Source: Alkalicoccobacillus porphyridii
Lineage (GTDB): Bacteria > Bacillota > Bacilli > Bacillales > Bacillaceae_D
Reading direction: 5' to 3'
Length of the DNA: 64,000 bases
Assembly: GCF_007293315.1 (NCBI RefSeq)
Contig: NZ_VLXZ01000004.1
Location: forward strand, 186,001 to 250,000
The notes under the pieces were generated by a model. The model made no database searches and was not told where the DNA came from. It saw nothing but the letters and a program-made list of their open reading frames with translations. How positions within the stretch are numbered: position 1 is the stretch's first letter; each line of letters starts with the position of its first letter. Below, piece by piece: positions 27,047 to 37,608 of the stretch. The translations under genes and the position numbers were made by a program.

Positions 27047-27403
27047 ATGGCGACCATTACGAATCTAAATGACGAAAAACATGTGCTAGATATGGACTGG
27101 GGAAAGATTCAGTGGCTGATCGGGAAAGAGATTGATCCAGAGTGTGAAATGACATTTGGTATGGTGTATATCGATGCAGGTACATCCAATCCTAAGCATC
27201 GGCATCCAAATTGTGAGGAACTAATCTTTGTTTTATCAGGAGAATGTGATCATTCTCTTGGAGAAGAGACCCATCATTTAAAACCAGGAATGATGCTTCG
27301 AATTCCTCGTAATGTTATACATGATGCAAAGGTTACTAGCTGGGAACCTTGTCGGATGTTGATTATCTATTCCTCTCCAGACAGACAAACAATCGGTGAA
27401 TAA
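27047..27403 (+). CDS. Small cupin-domain protein
   Basis: Single-domain cupin of 118 residues. Cupin motif 1 is seen in PKHRHPNCEELIFVLSGECD (His, His and Glu metal ligands) and motif 2 in LKPGMMLRIPRNVIHDAKV. Such proteins are sugar isomerases, dioxygenases or simple binding proteins; nothing here decides. ATG at 27047 is eight bases after AAGGAGG; ATG 27041 would be too close. The operator in its promoter suggests control by the XRE-cupin regulator and a role in the same pathway as the isomerase and oxidoreductase. Confidence 0.82.
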   Translation: MATITNLNDEKHVLDMDWGKIQWLIGKEIDPECEMTFGMVYIDAGTSNPKHRHPNCEELIFVLSGECDHSLGEETHHLKPGMMLRIPRNVIHDAKVTSWEPCRMLIIYSSPDRQTIGE

Positions 27404-27442
27404 TTTCCCTTTCAACATTTGAAAAGCTTAACTAATGAACTT

Positions 27443-27484
27443 GAGGATGGCCCTGGACGTTTGTCGTGGACCATCCTCTTTTTA
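27443..27484 (+). terminator. Terminator after the cupin gene
   Basis: GAGGATGG / CCATCCTC with partial inner pairing (CCTGGAC / GTCGTGG) and a T-run. Confidence 0.85.
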
Positions 27485-27553
27485 TCCAAGTTAAACAAGG
27501 ATTTTCATATATATACCTTCCCATCCACCCAATATGTTAGTATAATAATTATA

Positions 27554-27568
27554 TGATAACAATTATTA
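27554..27568. promoter_or_regulatory. PerR/Fur-type box upstream of katG
   Basis: TGATAACAATTATTA matches 13 of 15 bases of the Fur box TGATAATNATTATCA and 12 of 15 of the PerR box TTATAATNATTATAA. Given its place 57 bases before katG, PerR (peroxide) control is the likelier reading. Confidence 0.5.
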
Positions 27569-27609
27569 TCTAATAGTTGTTAGTCTAAATTCTACTAAAT
27601 TCGACATAG

Positions 27610-29859
<2,250 letters not shown>

Positions 29860-29883
29860 TAAATAATCATTAGATTTTCATTT

Positions 29884-29921
29884 AAGCTTGTCGACACCTT
29901 AAGAGTCGACAAGCTTTTTTT
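29884..29921 (+). terminator. Terminator after katG
   Basis: Perfect 12-base inverted repeat AAGCTTGTCGAC / GTCGACAAGCTT with a 9-nt loop and a T-run. Confidence 0.93.
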
Positions 29922-29930
29922 AATAAATTC

Positions 29931-30767
29931 CTATGGATTGGTTAATCCATAAAATTTCGCTGCATTGGCCCCAAACAGCTTCCCCATCTCCTGTTCCTTA
30001 CATTGTGTACTAAGCGCTTCCTCAACGATCTCAATCACCTCATCATACGTTGCGGCTAACAGACACACTGGCCAGTCACTTCCAAATAAGACTCTATCTA
30101 CTCCGAACACCTGTACGGCATGTTGAATATATGGAGTAAAGTCCTCCCTCTTCCACTCCTGCTTCGCTTCAGTCACCAGTCCAGACACTTTACAGTACAC
30201 ATTCTCAAAGGAAGCAACTTCACCAAGATAGCGCTTCCAAAATTCTATATCACCACTTGCTATATCTGGTTTAGCCATATGATCCACCACCGCTTTTAAG
30301 GATGGGACTCGGTTTAATAAATGAACAATGTCAGGTAGCTGCTTTTCCCTAATAAGAAGATCCACTGGGATCTGTTTGGATTCTAAATAGATAAACGAAT
30401 CCACATACTCTTTGTTCAAGATTACCGCAGCATTCTCCATATCTTGAATCATCACACGTATGCCTACAAACTTCGGGTGTTGCTTCCATTTACCCAGATC
30501 TTCTTTAAACGTATCACTTAACAAATCAACCCAACCCACAACACCCGCAATGGAGTCATTCTTCTCGCTAAGCTGTAATAAGTACTGGGTATCCTCTAGG
30601 AGCGGAGAAGCTTGAACTGCAATCGTTTGCTTTATTTTATTTGATTGCAAGTTCTTACTTAGGTCATCTGGCTGGTAATCTTGATACAGTGTTTCCTCAC
30701 TAGGATTAATCCAATCATAATAACCTTTATTTATTTCCCAGTAATGCTGATGGGCATCTATCCTCAC
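29931..30767 (-). CDS. Amidohydrolase-family lactonase, probable L-fuconolactonase
   Basis: A 278-residue TIM-barrel amidohydrolase (Amidohydro_2). Metal and catalytic residues are seen in RIDAHQHYWEINKGYYDWI (residues 2-20), AVVDHMAKPD and LFGSDWPVCLLAA (the barrel Asp). The start is typical of L-fuconolactone and L-rhamnonolactone hydrolases. In the fucose pathway it would open L-fucono-lactone to L-fuconate. The GTG start overlaps the fucU stop by four bases (GTGA), so the two are translationally coupled. Activity is inferred from the family plus the gene neighbourhood. Confidence 0.82.
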   Translation of the reverse strand: MRIDAHQHYWEINKGYYDWINPSEETLYQDYQPDDLSKNLQSNKIKQTIAVQASPLLEDTQYLLQLSEKNDSIAGVVGWVDLLSDTFKEDLGKWKQHPKFVGIRVMIQDMENAAVILNKEYVDSFIYLESKQIPVDLLIREKQLPDIVHLLNRVPSLKAVVDHMAKPDIASGDIEFWKRYLGEVASFENVYCKVSGLVTEAKQEWKREDFTPYIQHAVQVFGVDRVLFGSDWPVCLLAATYDEVIEIVEEALSTQCKEQEMGKLFGANAAKFYGLTNP

Positions 30768-31192
30768 TTGCGCTCCCCCTCTTTCACCACACCTTTTTTC
30801 AGGATTAGGTTAGCATATTGTGCATGTTCACTTGTTGCGACAATGGCATAGGCTTGTTTGGCTCGTTTGTAGAATTCAAAACGCTCAACATGTTCAAATG
30901 AATAGGGTCCAACCTTCTCTTGATACACCGTCCAGATAGATGTGTCGGCATCGTCTCCAGGTACAATGTCCATTAAGGTCAGAGGTGCCTTTACGTACTC
31001 ATCTAATGGGAATAAAGGAAGGATTGCTTCAACTAATTCGGGAATCGTGTTTCCGTCACTTCTCACCAGTTTTTGTGTATGACTTGCGGCCGGAAAGTGT
31101 GCATCGGCTAATACAATTTCATCTCCATGGCCCATTTCCATTAAAATTTTTAGCAAATCCGGGCTAAGTATAGATGGGATACCTTTTAACAT
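30764..31192 (-). CDS. fucU: L-fucose mutarotase
   Basis: RbsD/FucU-family sugar mutarotase of 142 residues, converting between alpha and beta L-fucose. The family sequences ILMEMGHGDEIVLADAHFPA (catalytic His20-like in MGHGD) and the C-terminal IVATSEHAQYANLILKKG are clear and closer to FucU than to RbsD. ATG follows AGAGGAGA. First structural gene of the - strand arm of the fucose cluster, followed by the lactonase and preceded by the AraC-type regulator with a gap of 19 bases, so the three probably share a transcript. Confidence 0.92.
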   Translation of the reverse strand: MLKGIPSILSPDLLKILMEMGHGDEIVLADAHFPAASHTQKLVRSDGNTIPELVEAILPLFPLDEYVKAPLTLMDIVPGDDADTSIWTVYQEKVGPYSFEHVERFEFYKRAKQAYAIVATSEHAQYANLILKKGVVKEGERK

Positions 31193-31211
31193 ATTGTTCT
31201 CCTCTCTAGCT

Positions 31212-32072
31212 CTACTGCTTATGTTCTTTGCGATACAAAGAGGGTGTAATCCCCGTTGCTTTTTTAAATGAGCGGTAAAAATGTGGCATACTCTGATATC
31301 CTAACTGCTCGGCAATCGCTTGAATACTCTCATCTGTTTGAATAAGCAGCTCCCTCGCTCTCAGCAATCGTTTTTTTGCCAAAAAATCACTGATTGTCAT
31401 GCCAATGGTTCGTTTAAATTTTTTGCTGAAGTACACAGGACTAACATTGGCCTCTTTGGCTAAACTCTTTAGACGTATGGGCTCATGTAGATGCTGATCC
31501 ATATAATCTAAACTATTCTTTAACCATTCTAGATTTGTCGGTACGCTCTCTTGTTCCGTGACCGGACGTTCCATCCACCGGCTCATTTTTATAACCAGCA
31601 TTAGAATTTGTACGGAAACATGTTCTTCCCAATGCGTATTCTTTGCTGTTTTTTCTTGATGAATTTCATCAAATTGATGCCGAACGATCTTCTGTTGTCC
31701 GGTTGTTAGCTTATAGCGGTAGATCCGTGCCTCTTTGGCTTGTGTAATCGCTTGAAATAGAATCATTCGATTGGCTGTCGTTAAGCTAGGCATCGTTGTC
31801 GAAAAAAACAGTACCGATGACGTCAGTGTTTGTTCTGCCTCTAAAATTGATTTGTGAATGATGTTAGGAGGAATAAAAATAAGATCCCCCTCTTCCAATT
31901 CTAAAAAGGTCTGATCAATGAAAAATGTCCCTTTACCACTATGGATATAAATTAATTCACACCATTCATGAGAATGATCTGGCAACTCCTCCTTCCTACC
32001 CTTTGTGAGGTTGTACAGAATCGAAAAAGGCATCGTTCCTACAGGAGACAGCTTCTTTCGAATAGGTTCCAT
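31212..32072 (-). CDS. AraC-family regulator with N-terminal cupin, probable fucose regulator
   Basis: Transcription factor of 286 residues. The N-terminal cupin (about 20-100) contains LPDHSHEWCELIYIHSGKG and LEEGDLIFIPPNIIHKS and should bind the inducing sugar. The C-terminal AraC domain (about 180-284) has both helix-turn-helix motifs: IRLKSLAKEANVSPVYFSKK and IQAIAEQLGYQSMPHFYRSF, then GITPSLYRKEH. It lies between the mutarotase-lactonase genes and the divergent dehydrogenase operon, so it probably controls both; a perfect palindrome at 32127-32148 is a candidate binding site. Confidence 0.88.
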   Translation of the reverse strand: MEPIRKKLSPVGTMPFSILYNLTKGRKEELPDHSHEWCELIYIHSGKGTFFIDQTFLELEEGDLIFIPPNIIHKSILEAEQTLTSSVLFFSTTMPSLTTANRMILFQAITQAKEARIYRYKLTTGQQKIVRHQFDEIHQEKTAKNTHWEEHVSVQILMLVIKMSRWMERPVTEQESVPTNLEWLKNSLDYMDQHLHEPIRLKSLAKEANVSPVYFSKKFKRTIGMTISDFLAKKRLLRARELLIQTDESIQAIAEQLGYQSMPHFYRSFKKATGITPSLYRKEHKQ

Positions 32073-32126
32073 TCACACACACCTCCTATGTAATGACAGG
32101 TTAAAATAAGCAATAATAAGGCTAAT

Positions 32127-32148
32127 AAAAGCTATTATTATAGCTTTT
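32127..32148. promoter_or_regulatory. Palindrome in the divergent fucose promoter region
   Basis: Two perfect 9-base arms, AAAAGCTAT (32127-32135) and ATAGCTTTT (32140-32148), separated by four bases. It lies between the AraC-type regulator gene (start 32072) and the SDR gene (start 32255). Candidate operator; AraC proteins often use direct repeats, so this is uncertain. Confidence 0.4.
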
Positions 32149-32254
32149 GCCATATGATAGAATAGTTAAAAAAATCATACCATAGTGTGATTCTTTTTTG
32201 AGAAATAATTTAATATTCACAGAAATCGAAACATATTGGCGAGGAGGTGTTACA

Positions 32255-33025
32255 ATGCGCCTAACAGGAAAGATCGCTCTTATTACTGGAGCTGGGTCAG
32301 GAATTGGTAGAGTGACAGCAGAGCTTTTTGCAAAAGAAGGAGCGACTGTCATCGTAAATGATATTGATACTGTTCGGGCAGAGGAGACCACTCATACCAT
32401 TCATAAAAATGGCGGGAAAGCGATGTTTATCCAAGCAGATACAACAGATGCTGTTTCAGTAAAGCTGATGATTGATGAAATCATCCAAACGTATTCCGTT
32501 ATTGATATTCTCTTTAACAATGCTGGAATTAGTGGCATAGGACGACTTCATGAGCTCGAAGAAGAGGATTGGGATCGAATTATGAGGGTGAATGTCAAAG
32601 GTGTCTATCTACCAAGTAAATACGTCCTTCCCCATATGATGAACCAAAATAGTGGTACGATTATTAATATGTCCTCATGTATTGCCGAGATTGGCTTAGC
32701 GGATCGTGCTTCCTACGCAACAACAAAAGGAGCGGTCCTGTCGTTAACAAAATCAATGCAGGTAGACTATGCCCCCTACAATATCCGTGTGAATGCTTTA
32801 TTACCGGGAACGATTTTTACTCCATTTGTAGAGGATTACTTAAGTAAATCTGCAGATCCTGATGCGGCGATTGCAAAAGTTAAGACACGTCAACTGTCAG
32901 GAGAGCTTGGCAAACCTGAAGATGTTGCCAAAGCAGCTTTATTTCTCGCTTCTGATGAATCAACATTTATAATGGGCTCCCCCCTTTATGTTGACGGCGG
33001 AGTGGTTTTTGGAAAAAATGCATAA
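32255..33025 (+). CDS. SDR-family dehydrogenase of the fucose cluster
   Basis: Classical short-chain dehydrogenase of 256 residues. NAD(P) motif TGAGSGIG (residues 10-17), NNAG, catalytic Ser in NMSSCIAE and YATTK (Tyr and Lys), and the C-terminal YVDGG. An acidic residue after the second strand (VNDIDT) favours NAD. Within the cluster it is either L-fucose dehydrogenase or 2-keto-3-deoxy-L-fuconate dehydrogenase; the second SDR at 35077 would do the other step, and sequence reading does not decide which. ATG at 32255 follows GAGGAGG; the longer frame to 32198 has no site. First gene of a four-gene operon. Confidence 0.85.
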   Translation: MRLTGKIALITGAGSGIGRVTAELFAKEGATVIVNDIDTVRAEETTHTIHKNGGKAMFIQADTTDAVSVKLMIDEIIQTYSVIDILFNNAGISGIGRLHELEEEDWDRIMRVNVKGVYLPSKYVLPHMMNQNSGTIINMSSCIAEIGLADRASYATTKGAVLSLTKSMQVDYAPYNIRVNALLPGTIFTPFVEDYLSKSADPDAAIAKVKTRQLSGELGKPEDVAKAALFLASDESTFIMGSPLYVDGGVVFGKNA

Positions 33026-33048
33026 CGAATAGAAAAGGAGAATGAGAG

Positions 33049-33945
33049 ATGAGAGTTTGTCATTTGATTGATAGCGAGCCAGATGTTTTAGGTGTTCAAG
33101 TAAACAAGGACATTATAGATATCGCGAAAGCGTTAGAGGTCTTTCCTAAAGAACATGTATCGAAAACTGTAAGCGGATTCATTAACGGTGGCCCTCAAGC
33201 TATTCAAGCACTAAATTCTTATATAAAGGAACTACCAATCTCAGATAACCAGCCCTATGTATTAAAAGAGACGGAATGTGAGTTCGGACCGGCTGTACCT
33301 AATCCAAGTAAAATTATCTGCGTGGGCTTAAATTACCGACGCCATGCCGATGAGACGGGAGCAGCCTACCCGGAAGTCCCTATTTTATTTAATAAGTTTA
33401 ACAACACCCTAACAGGTCACAACCAAGAGATTGCCATACCTAATGTCACCGAGCAGTTGGATTATGAAGTGGAGCTTGCCGTGGTGATCGGTCAAAAAGC
33501 AAAAAATGTTAGCGAAGATGATGCGTTAGACTACGTGCTTGGCTACAGTACAGCAAATGACTTATCCGCACGCGATTTACAGATGAAGACGCCCCAGTGG
33601 CTTCTTGGTAAGACCTGCGATGATTTTAGTCCAATTGGTCCCTACCTGGTGACCGCTGACGAAGTGGAAGATCCACAATCTATATCCTTACGCACCACCG
33701 TGAATCAAGAGGTACGACAAGATTCCAACACATCGGATATGATTTTTAGCTGTAAAGAAATTATCAGTTATATTTCTAAGCATTTCACTCTTGAACCTGG
33801 AGATATTATTCTAACTGGAACCCCCGAAGGCGTAGTGCTTGGTCTGCCAGAAGACGAACGTGTGTACCTTAAGCCAGGCGACACGGTAACTGTTGAAATT
33901 GAAAAAGTAGGCACATTAACAAATACCTTTGTGGAGGAAAAATAA
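33049..33945 (+). CDS. Fumarylacetoacetate hydrolase-family protein, probable 2,4-diketo-3-deoxy-L-fuconate hydrolase
   Basis: FAH-fold C-C hydrolase of 298 residues. The catalytic core starts KIICVGLNYRRHADETG (about residue 84) and has the metal ligands in LDYEVELAVVIG and YSTANDLSARDLQ, then TGTPEGVVLGLP near the C-terminus. The N-terminal 70 residues form the usual small domain. In the fucose pathway it would split 2,4-diketo-3-deoxy-L-fuconate to pyruvate and L-lactate. ATG follows AAAAGGAG. It is 23 bases after the SDR gene and 3 bases before the dehydratase gene. Confidence 0.85.
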   Translation: MRVCHLIDSEPDVLGVQVNKDIIDIAKALEVFPKEHVSKTVSGFINGGPQAIQALNSYIKELPISDNQPYVLKETECEFGPAVPNPSKIICVGLNYRRHADETGAAYPEVPILFNKFNNTLTGHNQEIAIPNVTEQLDYEVELAVVIGQKAKNVSEDDALDYVLGYSTANDLSARDLQMKTPQWLLGKTCDDFSPIGPYLVTADEVEDPQSISLRTTVNQEVRQDSNTSDMIFSCKEIISYISKHFTLEPGDIILTGTPEGVVLGLPEDERVYLKPGDTVTVEIEKVGTLTNTFVEEK

Positions 33946-33948
33946 GGG

Positions 33949-35046
33949 ATGAAGATAACCAATGTTGAAACGTACTTGCTTGATGTTCCACTAAAGCAGA
34001 AGGCCATCACTGATTCTCAAACAAGGTTAGAATCAGTTGAATTTGTTGCCGTTCGCATTGATACGAGCGAGGGCATTAGCGGTTGGGGCTTTAATTGGAA
34101 CTATACAAAAGGCTCTCGAGCCGTGCAGGCCATCATTGATGATACGTATGCTCCTGTTTTAAAAGGTAAGGATCCTCTGCTTCATAAAGCACTCATGAAT
34201 GAGCTCCATTATACCAATCATTTTATTGGTCAGGTCGGAATTACAAGAGTAGCAGCTTGTGCCGTAAACTTTGCATTATGGGATATCCGCCTTAAGAGTG
34301 TTGGCCTGCCCCTTTGGCGTTACCTTGGACCCGTTAAAGACAAAGTGAAAGCATACAATACGGACGGAGGCTGGCTTCAGACAACAACGGACGAACTGGT
34401 CCATGATATGACTGCCCTAATTGACCGCGGTTTCGACGCTGTAAAGATGAAGCTTGGACTGCCAGACCCTAGAGAAGATTATGAGCGTGTGAAACAGGTA
34501 CGCAAGGCCATCCCTCCAGAGGTAAAGCTGATGGTGGACGTAAACACGGTATGGGACTTAAAAACCGCGATGGTTTGGGGCAGGCGCCTTGAGGAATTTG
34601 ATATTTATTGGCTGGAGGAACCGATGAACCCCTTTAATAAAAGCGACCACGCTAAGCTCGCCCATGCGCTTGATGTGCCTATAGCTGTTGGTGAAACCAT
34701 TTACACTAAATACGATTTCCGTGAATACATTGAGGCTGGTGCCGTTGATATTGTTCAAGCGGATGCCACTAAGCTCTCCGGTATTGATGAATGGTTAGAT
34801 GTCGCAGCTCTCGCCCGTTGCCACGATCTTGAAGTCATCCCACATACTAATGTTCAACAAAAACTACATGTTCAGCTCGCAGCAGCCTCCTCGAATGTTC
34901 CAATGGTTGAATGCTGCTATGAATCGATTAGCGACATTTGGGAGGATCCCATTAAAGTTGTGAATGGCTATTACACCCTCCCCGAAGAACCTGGGTTAGG
35001 CTGTAAATTAACGGATTATGTATTAAAGAAATATAGAATTGGCTAA
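33949..35046 (+). CDS. Enolase-superfamily sugar acid dehydratase, probable L-fuconate dehydratase
   Basis: Mandelate racemase/muconate lactonizing enzyme-type protein, 365 residues. The capping domain is followed by a barrel with the catalytic KMKLG (about 164-168), metal ligands in MVDVNTVWD, YWLEEPMNP and PIAVGETIYT, and the general base His in VIPHTNVQQK. The pattern fits an acid sugar dehydratase. In context it would convert L-fuconate to 2-keto-3-deoxy-L-fuconate. Three bases separate it from the FAH gene. At 365 residues it is shorter than the well-studied Xanthomonas L-fuconate dehydratase (about 440), so it belongs to another subgroup and the substrate is inferred from neighbours. 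Confidence 0.82.
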   Translation: MKITNVETYLLDVPLKQKAITDSQTRLESVEFVAVRIDTSEGISGWGFNWNYTKGSRAVQAIIDDTYAPVLKGKDPLLHKALMNELHYTNHFIGQVGITRVAACAVNFALWDIRLKSVGLPLWRYLGPVKDKVKAYNTDGGWLQTTTDELVHDMTALIDRGFDAVKMKLGLPDPREDYERVKQVRKAIPPEVKLMVDVNTVWDLKTAMVWGRRLEEFDIYWLEEPMNPFNKSDHAKLAHALDVPIAVGETIYTKYDFREYIEAGAVDIVQADATKLSGIDEWLDVAALARCHDLEVIPHTNVQQKLHVQLAAASSNVPMVECCYESISDIWEDPIKVVNGYYTLPEEPGLGCKLTDYVLKKYRIG

Positions 35047-35076
35047 TGCACCGTATCTATGTGGGGAGGTTTATCT

Positions 35077-35874
35077 ATGAAACGATTAGCGGACAAAGTC
35101 GCTTTAGTTACCGGGGGAAGCAGAGGTATCGGTCTTGCAATTGTAGAACGCCTTGCTGAAGAAGGGGCGCATGTTGCGATTAATTATTACCCATCAGAAT
35201 CAAAACACCTCGCTGAAGAAGTAAAAAAGAAAATCGAATCAGTGCATAACATTAAGGCAATGATCATCCATGCCAATGTTGGTGTTAAAGAGGAAGTAGA
35301 ACAAATGGTTACGGATATTGAGAATAGTCTGGGTGAGGTTGAGATTCTCGTAAATAATGCAGGCATTGCTCCCTTTGAATCATTCTTAACCTTATCTGAA
35401 GAATCATGGGATTTGACCTATCAAACGAACGTTAAGTCCATTTTTCTATTAAGTCAACGAGTTGCTCATAACATGGTGAAGAAAAGAGCCGGCAAGATCA
35501 TAAATATTACATCTACAGCCAGTGTGTTGGTGACGAGCCCGGTAATCCCACACTATATTTCTTCTAAAGCTGCAGCTACCCAGCTTACAAAAGCACTTGC
35601 CATTGAACTCGGTCGCTATCAAATTAACGTCAATGCCGTTGGGCCAAGTACCATTCAAACAGATATGACTACGGAAATGTTTGAGGATGAAGAAAACCAT
35701 AAACGAGAAATAGAAGCAAACCCTATGAAAAGAATTGGAACGGCCAAACAAATTGGAGATGCGGTTGTTTTTCTCGCCTCAGATGAAGCCGAGCAGGTGA
35801 ATGGACACTTGCTTATGGTTGATGGTGGATTAACTGTAAAAGCAGCGCAGCCTGATGATCATTTAGAGCATTAA
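35077..35874 (+). CDS. Second SDR-family dehydrogenase of the fucose cluster
   Basis: Short-chain dehydrogenase of 265 residues with TGGSRGIG (residues 12-19), NNAGIAPF, the catalytic Ser in NITSTAS, YISSK, and the C-terminal MVDGG. The basic side of the cofactor loop (INYYPSES) would allow NADP. It resembles FabG-like sugar dehydrogenases. It is the last gene of the + strand fucose operon and supplies either the L-fucose or the 2-keto-3-deoxy-L-fuconate oxidation step. ATG at 35077 is seven bases after GGGGAGG; the ATG at 35059 has no site. Confidence 0.85.
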   Translation: MKRLADKVALVTGGSRGIGLAIVERLAEEGAHVAINYYPSESKHLAEEVKKKIESVHNIKAMIIHANVGVKEEVEQMVTDIENSLGEVEILVNNAGIAPFESFLTLSEESWDLTYQTNVKSIFLLSQRVAHNMVKKRAGKIINITSTASVLVTSPVIPHYISSKAAATQLTKALAIELGRYQINVNAVGPSTIQTDMTTEMFEDEENHKREIEANPMKRIGTAKQIGDAVVFLASDEAEQVNGHLLMVDGGLTVKAAQPDDHLEH

Positions 35875-35898
35875 GTGGTGAGCGGATCGATTCATTAT

Positions 35899-35942
35899 TA
35901 AAAAAGAGGGAAATGGATGATTTTCACGTCCATTTCCCTCTT
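35899..35942 (-). terminator. Terminator between the fucose operon and the fucosidase gene
   Basis: Fourteen-base inverted repeat AAGAGGGAAATGGA / TCCATTTCCCTCTT with an 11-nt loop. The T-run is on the - strand side, so it mainly ends the fucosidase transcript, but it lies between convergent genes. Confidence 0.88.
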
Positions 35943-35945
35943 ATG

Positions 35946-37256
35946 TTATTTTCGTAGGAATAGTTCAATGACAGGAACTACAACGTCAGGCTTTAGTGTA
36001 GGAAGTTCAAGAACAACTTCATCTGTTTTCATAACTGGCGCTGTGTGATTGTAATTTTCAGGTTCCCTATATTCTACATACTTCACTTCTGAGGCATCAT
36101 GTAAAAACTGCGCATACTCAATTTTGCCCGCTAACCCTTTCAAGTGAATCGTTCGAAATGGCCATGAATGTATATGCAGATATAACCGGTTTCCTTTTTG
36201 CGTGAAGCGACAATCCAACGGTGCTTCAAAGTTACTTTCTGATGCACCATAGATTGAACGTGAATGAAGCCTCATCCACTCCCCAATCTCTTGTAAGCTT
36301 TCCGTTGCCTTTTTTTCAAATTCGCCGCGTCCATTTGGACCAACATTTAATAACAAATTTCCGCCTTTAGACACCGTGTCGCTTAACATCTTTATTAACA
36401 TCTCAGGAGATTTCCATTGTAAATTATCACGATCGTATCCCCAACTACCGTTTAGCGTTTGGCACGCTTCCCAAATAACTTGCTTGCCATCCTTTGTGAT
36501 GTTAGCTTGAGGCTGGAACTGTTCTGGAGTGATAACCCCTCTACCCAAATCAAGTCGATTGTTTAAAATGATTTCGGGTTGTAGCTCAAAAATCATTTGT
36601 TCGAGCCCTTCAGAATCCCAATCATCAGCACCTTTTCCATTAAACCCTCGATCTTTATACGAGAAGTCAAACCAAAGGTAGTCAACCTTACCATAGTTCG
36701 TTAAAAGCTCCTTAACCTGACCATGTAGGAACGCTCGATATACACTTATGTCCCGATCTTTTTCTGCGAGTTTGAAGGATTCATCCTCTCGTTGAGGATG
36801 CACACAATCAACCGGGAATTCAGGATGATACCAGTCAATTAAGGAATGATAGAAACCAATCTTTAACCCCTCTGCTCGAAAAGCTTCCACAAATGCCGCT
36901 AATAAATCCTTTTGTATAGGCGTATTTGTTGCCTTATACTCAGTAAGCTCGGAATCCCACAACGCAAACCCTTCATGATGTTTTGTTGTAAGGACCACAT
37001 ATTTCATTCCTGCCTCTTTTGCGGTTTTTGCCCATGCTTTTGGATTATACAAATCAGGCTCAAAGAATGTAAAGTATTTATTGTATTCCGCTGGATGGAT
37101 GTGCTCATAGTTCATCACCCATTCATGTCTTGCCGCCAATGAATATAGTCCCCAATGAATAAACATGCCAAAACGGTCATGTAATAACCACTCAGGATTT
37201 CCATAGCTCTCAGGCCAAATATATGAGGCTCCTTGCTTTTCCTTTACTTGAGTCAT
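35946..37256 (-). CDS. Alpha-L-fucosidase, glycoside hydrolase family 29
   Basis: Retaining exo-fucosidase of 436 residues that releases L-fucose from oligosaccharides. GH29 hallmarks: DRFGMFIHWGLYSL (about 27-40), YVVLTTKHHEGFALWDS and KIGFYHSLIDWYHP, with the catalytic nucleophile D197 in YLWFDFSY. No signal peptide is seen, so it acts inside the cell on imported fucosides, feeding L-fucose to the adjacent catabolic genes. ATG at 37256 is nine bases after AAGGGAAG; ATG 37265 would sit on that site. A cre-like site lies about 40 bases upstream. Confidence 0.93.
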   Translation of the reverse strand: MTQVKEKQGASYIWPESYGNPEWLLHDRFGMFIHWGLYSLAARHEWVMNYEHIHPAEYNKYFTFFEPDLYNPKAWAKTAKEAGMKYVVLTTKHHEGFALWDSELTEYKATNTPIQKDLLAAFVEAFRAEGLKIGFYHSLIDWYHPEFPVDCVHPQREDESFKLAEKDRDISVYRAFLHGQVKELLTNYGKVDYLWFDFSYKDRGFNGKGADDWDSEGLEQMIFELQPEIILNNRLDLGRGVITPEQFQPQANITKDGKQVIWEACQTLNGSWGYDRDNLQWKSPEMLIKMLSDTVSKGGNLLLNVGPNGRGEFEKKATESLQEIGEWMRLHSRSIYGASESNFEAPLDCRFTQKGNRLYLHIHSWPFRTIHLKGLAGKIEYAQFLHDASEVKYVEYREPENYNHTAPVMKTDEVVLELPTLKPDVVVPVIELFLRK

Positions 37257-37297
37257 ATTTTGCATCTTCCCTTCGAATAAGAATATTATCGTCTAAC

Positions 37298-37313
37298 TTT
37301 AAAGCGCTTACAA
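37298..37313 (-). promoter_or_regulatory. cre-like CcpA operator of the fucosidase gene
   Basis: On the - strand TTGTAAGCGCTTTAAA matches 15 of 16 positions of WTGNNARCGNWWWCAW. It lies about 40 bases before the fucosidase start. The rest of 37314-37600 is AT-rich with no further gene or hairpin I can support. Confidence 0.65.
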
Positions 37314-37608
37314 TACAATCTCCTTTCTTGAAGTGCTAAACACTTTTTTAAAATTCCCTCATTAATGACAGAATAGCATAGGTATTAAGCAACTTCGATA
37401 GCCTGGTTTAACCCATTTATTGCTTATCTTAGCTTTATCTGAGCCTCTTTTATTACACACAAATATATGTTATTAAAAAAAGAAACTCTATTGATTATCA
37501 AAATCTTATAACAATAGTGATCCTAGCCTATCTTTCTTTCGTTTACTTGGTAGGTAGTTATGTCATGAGGAATAGCTATTAACCCTACTGGAAGGAGAAT
37601 TTCATTTC

